Below, piece after piece: positions 58,863 to 64,000 of a stretch of DNA of 64,000 bases. Position 1 is the first letter of the stretch; each line of letters begins with the position of its first letter. The stretch comes from Gammaproteobacteria bacterium. Lineage in GTDB: Bacteria > Pseudomonadota > Gammaproteobacteria > Pseudomonadales > Pseudohongiellaceae. A program made the position numbers and the translations under genes. The stretch covers positions 31,176 to 95,175 of the forward strand of contig JAQWMX010000013.1 in assembly GCA_029246545.1 (NCBI GenBank), written 5' to 3'. Below the pieces are notes generated by a model. It was not told the origin of the DNA, made no database searches, and saw only the letters and a list, made by a program, of their open reading frames with translations.

Positions 58863-60506
58863 TTAAGATTTATTGTTTTTTCTAGAGTAATTTATTAAAG
58901 CATTAGTAGAAGCATCAAAGCTGGAGCAGTTCTCATCACTGCTAATGGCTTGAAATAATTCAGAACCTAATTGCTTGCCAAGTTCAACTCCCCACTGATC
59001 AAAAGCATTTACACCAAGAATCATGCTTTGTGTATAAACCTTATGCTCATAAGCCGCTATTAGAGCACCTAAAGCAGATGGCGTTAAAGCTTGCATCATA
59101 ATTGTGCTACTAGGCTTATTGCCTGCGATCACTTTGTGTGGAGCCAGGGCTTCAACTTCAACTTCATTATGGCCTTGTGCCGACAATTCCGTTTTAGCTT
59201 CTTCTAGTGATTTCCCTTGCATAAGCGCCTTGCTCTGAGCAAAACAATTTGCCAATAAATGTTGGTGTTGTTCAGAATTTTTAGTTGAGCTGATTGCACA
59301 AGCGATGAAATCAGCCGGCACCATATGTGTGCCCTGATGCAATAACTGATGAAAAGAATGCTGACCATTGGTGCCAGCACTTCCCCAAACTAAACCGCCA
59401 CTTTTAACATCGAGACTTTGGCCGTCTTTAGAAACTGATTTACCTAAACTTTCCATATCTAATTGCTGTAAGAACGCAGGAAACAGGTGTAGGTTTTGCA
59501 CATAGGGCAGGATCACTTGAGTTTCGACTTTGTAAAAATTCAAATACCAAATATTTAACAGTGCCATTAACACAGGCATATTATTTTCCAGAGGCGAGTT
59601 TTTGTAATGTTCATCCATCGCATGAGCTCCGCTTAATAATTCACGGAAACATTGCATGTTGCTACCAAGTGCTATTGGTAGCCCTATAGCTGACCATAAT
59701 GAATAGCGGCCACCCACCCAATCCCACATGGGGAATATATTTTTCTCATCAATTCCAAAAGCTTGAGCTTGTTCAATATTGGAAGAAACAGCAACGAAAT
59801 GTTTAGCTAAATCATCATTAGAAGATAGTGACTGTTGTATCCACTGTTTTGCTACTTGGGCATTTTGTATTGTTTCCAAAGTAGTAAATGTTTTAGAGGC
59901 AATAATGAATAAGGTTGATTCAGGTTTCAGTTCAGTAAGTGTTTGTTCAAGGTGGCTAGGGTCAACATTAGACACAAAATGACAGCGTAGCTTGGTTGTA
60001 TGATTATGAGATAAAGCTTCATACGCCATGGCAGGGCCTAAGTCCGATCCGCCAATTCCGATGTTAATTACATCAGTAACAGGCAAGCCGCTAGATCCAG
60101 TCCATTCTCCGTTTTGGACCTTTGCTACAAAGGCTTCAATTTTAGATAGGGCAAGGTGAACAGCCTTTTCTTCTGCAGTATTTTTGTGTGGGCTGCGCAG
60201 CGCAACATGCAAAGCAGGGCGCTTTTCGGTGTTGTTGATCAACTCGCCTTCAAATATTTCATTGATGGCTTTTTCTAATCCGGATTGTTTAACCAGATCG
60301 ATCAAAAGCTCTAAAGTTTCTGAAGTAATTAAGTGCTTGGAATAATCAAAAAGTAGTTCAGGCGCTTGCGCGCTGAAATTTTCAAAACGGTTTGGATCAT
60401 CAGTAAAGAAATCACTGATCCTGCTTTTTGAGATTTGCTGATGATGCTTTTCGAGTGCCTTCCAAGCGGAAGTAGCCTCAATAGGAGTAGTATCCGAGGA
60501 GGGCAT
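58863..60506 (-). CDS. pgi: Glucose-6-phosphate isomerase
   Basis: This enzyme interconverts glucose-6-phosphate and fructose-6-phosphate in glycolysis and gluconeogenesis. The ATG at 60506 is used; a TTG just before it is in frame but less likely. The 547-residue product (E. coli 549) carries the NIGIGGSDLGPAM and VSNVDPSHL motifs, the catalytic GGRYSLWSAIGL region and the C-terminal FDQWGVELGK signature. It is a single gene, convergent with the DUF481 gene. Confidence 0.98.
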   Translation of the reverse strand: MPSSDTTPIEATSAWKALEKHHQQISKSRISDFFTDDPNRFENFSAQAPELLFDYSKHLITSETLELLIDLVKQSGLEKAINEIFEGELINNTEKRPALHVALRSPHKNTAEEKAVHLALSKIEAFVAKVQNGEWTGSSGLPVTDVINIGIGGSDLGPAMAYEALSHNHTTKLRCHFVSNVDPSHLEQTLTELKPESTLFIIASKTFTTLETIQNAQVAKQWIQQSLSSNDDLAKHFVAVSSNIEQAQAFGIDEKNIFPMWDWVGGRYSLWSAIGLPIALGSNMQCFRELLSGAHAMDEHYKNSPLENNMPVLMALLNIWYLNFYKVETQVILPYVQNLHLFPAFLQQLDMESLGKSVSKDGQSLDVKSGGLVWGSAGTNGQHSFHQLLHQGTHMVPADFIACAISSTKNSEQHQHLLANCFAQSKALMQGKSLEEAKTELSAQGHNEVEVEALAPHKVIAGNKPSSTIMMQALTPSALGALIAAYEHKVYTQSMILGVNAFDQWGVELGKQLGSELFQAISSDENCSSFDASTNALINYSRKNNKS

Positions 60507-60557
60507 CAATAAACCTTATTAATTAGAGCCATAATCCAATAATTCTACCTTAAAATA

Positions 60558-60586
60558 TTGATCAATAGGATGGAGATAGGTATTAT
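60558..60586 (+). promoter_or_regulatory. Strong stringent-type promoter of the tRNA-Thr(UGU) locus
   Basis: TTGATC (60558-60563) and TATTAT (60581-60586) have a 17-base spacer and a GC-rich discriminator TCGCGCCC. The start would be near 60593, only a few bases before the first tRNA-like repeat. It is the natural tRNA promoter, now separated from the tRNA by two repeats. Confidence 0.8.
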
Positions 60587-60597
60587 TCGCGCCCTAA

Positions 60598-60672
60598 GCC
60601 GCTATAGCTCAGTCGTAGATAAAGAGAAGCAACTGACTTTGGCAATGTAAGATAAAGAATTTAACTGTTTTA
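60598..60672 (+). repeat. tRNA-Thr-like half repeat, copy 1
   Basis: The 75-base unit starts GCCGCTATAGCTCAG, identical to the first 15 bases of tRNA-Thr(UGU), follows the tRNA imperfectly to the anticodon stem (GCAACTGACTT), and then departs into unrelated sequence ending AACTGTTTTA. It cannot fold a complete tRNA: the T arm and 3' acceptor strand are missing. It is transcribed from the tRNA promoter. It differs from copy 2 at only two bases. Confidence 0.85.
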
Positions 60673-60747
60673 GCCGCTTTAGTTCAGTCGTAGATAAAGA
60701 GAAGCAACTGACTTTGGCAATGTAAGATAAAGAATTTAACTGTTTTA
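60673..60747 (+). repeat. tRNA-Thr-like half repeat, copy 2
   Basis: This is a second 75-base unit in direct tandem with copy 1, identical except GCTTTAGTTCAG in place of GCTATAGCTCAG. Both bases that differ match tRNA-Thr in copy 1, so copy 2 has drifted further. It abuts the functional tRNA with no extra bases. Confidence 0.85.
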
Positions 60748-60825
<78 letters not shown>

Positions 60826-60832
60826 TACAAAT

Positions 60833-60863
60833 AAAGGGATACAGAGATGTATCCCTTTTTTTT
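60833..60863 (+). terminator. Rho-independent terminator of tRNA-Thr
   Basis: GGGATAC pairs with GTATCCC around AGAGAT and is followed by a run of eight T. Confidence 0.92.
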
Positions 60864-60917
60864 ATGTTCGAAAAATATTGTATATGTAGCATATATGTAG
60901 CAGATCATTTCTTAATT

Positions 60918-61544
60918 TTATGCTTCAGTTAGCTCTGCCATTTCAATTGCATCGTCAACCTCTATACCCAAGTATCTAACTGTACTTTCTAATTTCGTAT
61001 GTCCAAGGAGTAATTGGACTGCTCGTAAGTTCTTAGTTCGCTTATATATTAAGGAGGCTTTTGTGCGCCTCATAGTGTGAGTCCCGTAATCAGATACATC
61101 TAACCCAATCAACCCTATCCATTGATCTACAATCCTAGAGTATTGCCTCGTGCTTAAATGATCCCATTCCTTTACTCTGCTCGCAAATAAGTAATTATTC
61201 TGAGTTAGATTCTTATACTTCATCCACACTATCACTGCGTCCCTGGTGCTAGGTGTAATTTCAAATTGGACAGGTCTCTTGGTTTTCTGCTGCAGGATTG
61301 TGGCTCTTTTTAAGACTTGGTTGCCATGGCAAATATCTTTAACGCGTAATTTTACTAAATCACAGGCTCTTAATTTACTATCTATACCTAGATTAAATAA
61401 GGCTAAATTTCTTAGGTTTTTCTGGATTTGAAGTCTTATCCGAATGGCCCATATTTCTTTGAGCTTGAGGGGTAATTTTTGACCTAATAACTTCCCTTTA
61501 TTCCAGGGGATGAACTCAGCGTGTTTTCTAAATAGATTTTTCAT
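60918..61544 (-). CDS. Short tyrosine recombinase / site-specific integrase
   Basis: This is a 208-residue tyrosine recombinase. The catalytic set is visible: Arg59 in SKLRACDL, Lys in QQKTKRPVQF (about 87-89), His156-x-x-Arg159 in YGTHTMRRT, His182 in LLGHTKLES and Tyr191 in VRYLG. The segment LPLKLKEIWAIRIRLQIQ-type start is typical of a family of short (about 200-residue) integrases that lack the usual long N-terminal arm domain, so I do not regard it as truncated. GGAG precedes the ATG. It points toward tRNA-Thr, 92 bases away. Confidence 0.88.
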   Translation of the reverse strand: MKNLFRKHAEFIPWNKGKLLGQKLPLKLKEIWAIRIRLQIQKNLRNLALFNLGIDSKLRACDLVKLRVKDICHGNQVLKRATILQQKTKRPVQFEITPSTRDAVIVWMKYKNLTQNNYLFASRVKEWDHLSTRQYSRIVDQWIGLIGLDVSDYGTHTMRRTKASLIYKRTKNLRAVQLLLGHTKLESTVRYLGIEVDDAIEMAELTEA

Positions 61545-61588
61545 ATTAGCTCCACTTGTTATTTGGAGCTGAAGATTAATACTTTTTG

Positions 61589-61622
61589 CTAACGTCTGCT
61601 TTCGGCCAAAAGCGGACGTTAG
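61589..61622. repeat. Inverted repeat upstream of the integrase
   Basis: CTAACGTCTGCTTT pairs with AAAGCGGACGTTAG (one T-G) around a short CGGCC-containing loop. No T-run follows. It lies between the integrase start and the cytochrome gene's end. It resembles dispersed palindromes I know from other bacteria; no second copy was noticed. A smaller stem GCTCCA/TGGAGC lies at about 61548-61568. Confidence 0.5.
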
Positions 61623-61675
61623 AGAATCGATAATTCACTATGTCAGCAACCCTTGCTGCCACCGCTCTCGCTCTG

Positions 61676-62020
61676 TTATTGATTTCGTGTAAGATAAGCA
61701 ATAATGTCATCAAGCTCAGAATCGCTAACTTCCGTCTTGCGTGTTATCGGCATACCAAATAAGCCACCACGAACAACGATTCGTATAAATTCTGGAGCAA
61801 GATCAGTCCGTTCTTCAAGCAGTGCTGGGAGCGCCCCTTCATATTTAATACCGAGTGAAAAAGTACCAGGAAGAGGCCCTCTATCCATTTCACCATGGCA
61901 ATGAATACACCACTCATTGAATACGGCTCTTCCATTTTCCTCCGAAGAATCTGATTGCCCAAAAGCAGGCATAACAAACACAGTAACTAATAAACAGAGC
62001 AAGCGTAATATTTGTTTCAT
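61676..62020 (-). CDS. Class I cytochrome c, electron acceptor subunit of the flavocytochrome
   Basis: This is a 114-residue exported cytochrome c. A signal peptide ends near AFGQ, the haem motif CIHCH follows at about residues 38-42, and Met in FGMPITRK is the likely axial ligand. The small size and direct overlap (ATGA, four bases) with the flavoprotein gene match PchC-type subunits of p-cresol methylhydroxylase. It would take electrons from the FAD. Confidence 0.85.
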   Translation of the reverse strand: MKQILRLLCLLVTVFVMPAFGQSDSSEENGRAVFNEWCIHCHGEMDRGPLPGTFSLGIKYEGALPALLEERTDLAPEFIRIVVRGGLFGMPITRKTEVSDSELDDIIAYLTRNQ

Positions 62021-63636
62021 CCTCGATTATTCCTCATGTTGGCTGGCCAAATACCATAACGGCCTGGTGATATAATTCCATTAGGATCGATGCCATCTTT
62101 TAGTTTTTCCTGGAATCTGAGTAGTGAACTATCATTGTATGAATATTTACTGATCACTTGATCCTGGAAAGCTGGAGCAGTTCTATAACTTCCCCAACCA
62201 TGCTCCGCACTGCGATCAATTAATCGAGAAAATATTTCACGGCTGTTACGATTTCTTTCAGGATCTCGCCAGGTTGGTACTACTGCTACCCTGGCGAAGG
62301 TGCGAGGGGTGAGAGTTGAAGGCGTGCTAAAAGGACTGGTTGTTGGATTCAACCCTAACTCCCTATATGTTTCGGCAAATACTCGAGCTGATTCCCAATT
62401 TGCCTGTGGAGTTCTCGGTATTATGATGAAAAGATCAGCATGGCCGTCCGCAGGATTTGCTGCTGTTCTCGGATTTCTCCCAACCATAGTAAAGATTTCA
62501 AGAGATGGAATGCCAAATCGAGTTTTCCCGGTAATATTAGCTTCATCTTCTGGTGGGATAGGTAGCGTTAAAAGTTCTCCTTCCTCAAATACCGCGCCTG
62601 CAATACTACTGCTAAAACGCCTTTTAGCGGCCTCCCAACTGCCTCGGATTGTTTCCTCTGGGCCGTAGAACTGAAGGTTTACTGACCAGGCGGGAAGGTC
62701 TTGTGACCTTACGAAATTCTCAATTTGTTCAGTTGATGGCCAGCCATTTTCCATCAAGCTAGCAAGTGCTGGAGGAAGCCCTCTAAAACCTCCTCCTAAA
62801 GGACTACTATATCTTGGCAAACCAATTAAGCTTGAATCTTCCAGGTAGTTAACTTCTTCAATTAAAGGAATTAAATCCTGATAATTAGGTACAGATACTC
62901 TTCCACTCAAATAAGCTTCTGGTAACGGCATGAGAGAAAAGCCCATTTTAGTAACAATGCCGAAATTTGATTGGGCAAAAAGACCGTCAACTGAAGGTCC
63001 AGCACCATAAGGGTAATCTTGCCAGGAATCTGAACCTGGTAGAGCGCCCATTCCAGTACGAATAATTTCTCCATCTGGAGTAACTACTTCCATGCCACAA
63101 TGAGTAGCAAAATGGTCCCTAAAAGATGCAGATGTGTAACCTAAACCGTGATCCAGACTATTACCTACAGGGCTGCCCCAACCTGGATCAGGAATATCAA
63201 GCATTACTTTCAAACCACGTTCAGTAATATGGTTATAAAGATCAAAATAAGAAACACCAGGTTCGACTAAGGCAAAATTCCTTTTATCGTCAACTTCTAA
63301 AATACGATTCATGCGTTTTAGATCGACTATTACACTTCCTGAAAGGGTTGGTGAAGAGCCCCCATAAGTTAAATTTCTTCCCGTCGAAATGGGGTAGAGT
63401 GGGATACGATAGCGATTGGCAATACGGACGATTTGCTGAACTTCTTCTACATTAGCAGGAGCAACTGCAGCTGATGCTACCCTTTCGTCTTCTTCTCCCC
63501 ATAATATTGAGTAAGAATCACGATAAAGGTCCACATCTTCATCAGAACTAAAAACCCAGTCTGAACCAACGGCACTCACAAATTCATTGAGGGCTGAAGC
63601 AAATTCAGTTTCACTAATATTTGGAGGTAGAGCCAT
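62017..63636 (-). CDS. FAD-binding oxidoreductase, 4-cresol dehydrogenase/eugenol hydroxylase-like flavoprotein
   Basis: This is a 539-residue VAO/PCMH-fold flavoenzyme. It has the FAD domain (VEEVQQIVRIANRYRIPLYPISTGRN, GGSSPTLSGSVIVDLKRMNRI), the middle segment LDHGLGYTSASFRDHFATHCGMEVV and a C-terminal substrate-binding region (PNGIISPGRYGIW). It would hydroxylate a 4-alkylphenol through a quinone methide, in family terms. No signal peptide is evident, although the cytochrome partner is exported, as in some PCMH systems. The covalent FAD residue could not be located by eye. Confidence 0.88.
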   Translation of the reverse strand: MALPPNISETEFASALNEFVSAVGSDWVFSSDEDVDLYRDSYSILWGEEDERVASAAVAPANVEEVQQIVRIANRYRIPLYPISTGRNLTYGGSSPTLSGSVIVDLKRMNRILEVDDKRNFALVEPGVSYFDLYNHITERGLKVMLDIPDPGWGSPVGNSLDHGLGYTSASFRDHFATHCGMEVVTPDGEIIRTGMGALPGSDSWQDYPYGAGPSVDGLFAQSNFGIVTKMGFSLMPLPEAYLSGRVSVPNYQDLIPLIEEVNYLEDSSLIGLPRYSSPLGGGFRGLPPALASLMENGWPSTEQIENFVRSQDLPAWSVNLQFYGPEETIRGSWEAAKRRFSSSIAGAVFEEGELLTLPIPPEDEANITGKTRFGIPSLEIFTMVGRNPRTAANPADGHADLFIIIPRTPQANWESARVFAETYRELGLNPTTSPFSTPSTLTPRTFARVAVVPTWRDPERNRNSREIFSRLIDRSAEHGWGSYRTAPAFQDQVISKYSYNDSSLLRFQEKLKDGIDPNGIISPGRYGIWPANMRNNRG

Positions 63637-63726
63637 TTTAAATTTCCTTTGTTTTAATTTTTATTTTATTTAAAAACTATCTGCATTATTAAATTAACTA
63701 ATTTTTTGCCTATAAAAAGAATACTT

Positions 63727-64000
63727 TTAAACCATCACCCAGGATACCAGAGCAGTTTGGTTATCAAGCGAATAAGGACCAGTCCTTTTCTGGGCAGAGT
63801 TTCCTGCATTAGACCCGTTTAAAATATATTGATTGGAAAGCTCAGCCATAGCCTGTCCGAAACCTAATTTGGGCTGCAACTCTTTAACCTTCTCTACTAA
63901 CGAAGTCGGTCCCAGGGCTAAGTGTTGAACAATTCCATTAGCATCTATTAAATGATCAACCCTAAAAAACATCTTCATCCCAACATCTCTTGCCAACTCT
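63727..64000 (-). CDS. C-terminal part of an unrecognised gene (runs off the right edge)
   Basis: The frame is open to the right edge with no true start codon (the first in-frame M reported at about 63996 is TTG), so at least 90 residues are present and more lie outside. The visible part contains FFRVDHLIDANGIVQHL and a polar Asn/Ser/Gly/Gln-rich tail. I do not recognise it. Its strand and 90-base gap suggest it precedes the flavocytochrome genes and may belong to the same unit. Confidence 0.5.
   Translation of the reverse strand, partial: ELARDVGMKMFFRVDHLIDANGIVQHLALGPTSLVEKVKELQPKLGFGQAMAELSNQYILNGSNAGNSAQKRTGPYSLDNQTALVSWVMV

Noticed and set aside
60598..60747. The tRNA-like units as functional tRNA genes
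   Set aside because: They lack the T arm and 3' acceptor strand and have no CCA; only the 5' half is recognisable.
60918..61544. Integrase as a truncated fragment
   Set aside because: The catalytic residues are complete and the length matches a family of short integrases.

Overview
The window is chromosomal DNA from a low-to-moderate GC gammaproteobacterium. The evidence is a tRNA-tuf-tRNA(Trp)-secE-nusG-rplKAJL-rpoBC-rpsLG-fusA-S10-spc-alpha layout, a type II secretion operon, a sigma54/NtrC-type glnK-amtB locus and class-typical BirA, CoaX and SPOR proteins. The secreted oxidoreductases (PQQ dehydrogenase, flavocytochrome, GH84 glycosidase, D-aminoacylase) suggest a heterotroph, probably marine or aquatic. 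I cannot assign a genus.

Layout. 1-4.4 kb: end of a type II secretion operon (gspL, gspM, gspC, gspD) closed by a terminator. 4.4-7.9 kb: nitrogen locus with amtB and glnK on the minus strand behind a sigma54 promoter and an NtrC-like site, and a second, secreted-type Amt on the plus strand. 7.9-10.5 kb: birA-coaX-SPOR operon. 10.5-12.6 kb: tRNA-Tyr, tRNA-Gly, tRNA-Thr, tuf, tRNA-Trp. 12.6-28.0 kb: secE-nusG, rplKA, rplJL-rpoBC, rpsLG-fusA. 28.1-33.1 kb: a four-gene non-ribosomal block (cytochrome-PQQ dehydrogenase, a secreted protein of unknown function, a DUF6152 protein, a trypsin-like protease) sits between fusA and rpsJ, where a second tuf often lies. 33.15-47.6 kb: S10, spc and alpha operons with their own promoter, ending in an L17 with an acidic tail. 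47.6-64 kb: accessory region with a second DUF6152 protein, a PPOX-fold protein, a broken DUF3307 gene, a PepSY/two-component set, a Tyr/Ser-rich secreted protein, a putative amino sugar/D-amino acid operon (OYE, GH84, D-aminoacylase, aminotransferase), an outer-membrane DUF481 protein, pgi, a tRNA-Thr preceded by two tRNA-like repeats, a tyrosine recombinase, and a 4-cresol-dehydrogenase-like flavocytochrome.

The translation and transcription genes are organised conventionally. The regulatory elements I could read are stringent-type promoters before tRNA-Tyr, rpsL, rpsJ and tRNA-Thr, an L10 leader, an attenuator-like hairpin before rpoB, and strong terminators after gspD, the second amt, fusA, the first DUF6152 gene, rplQ and tRNA-Thr.

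The most unusual features are the tandem half-tRNA repeats between the tRNA-Thr(UGU) promoter and the tRNA, the PQQ/DUF6152 module at the str-S10 junction, the predicted N-terminal His-His of both DUF6152 proteins, the acidic L17 tail, and the single in-frame TGA in the DUF3307 gene. No CRISPR array, rRNA gene, insertion sequence or replication origin was seen.
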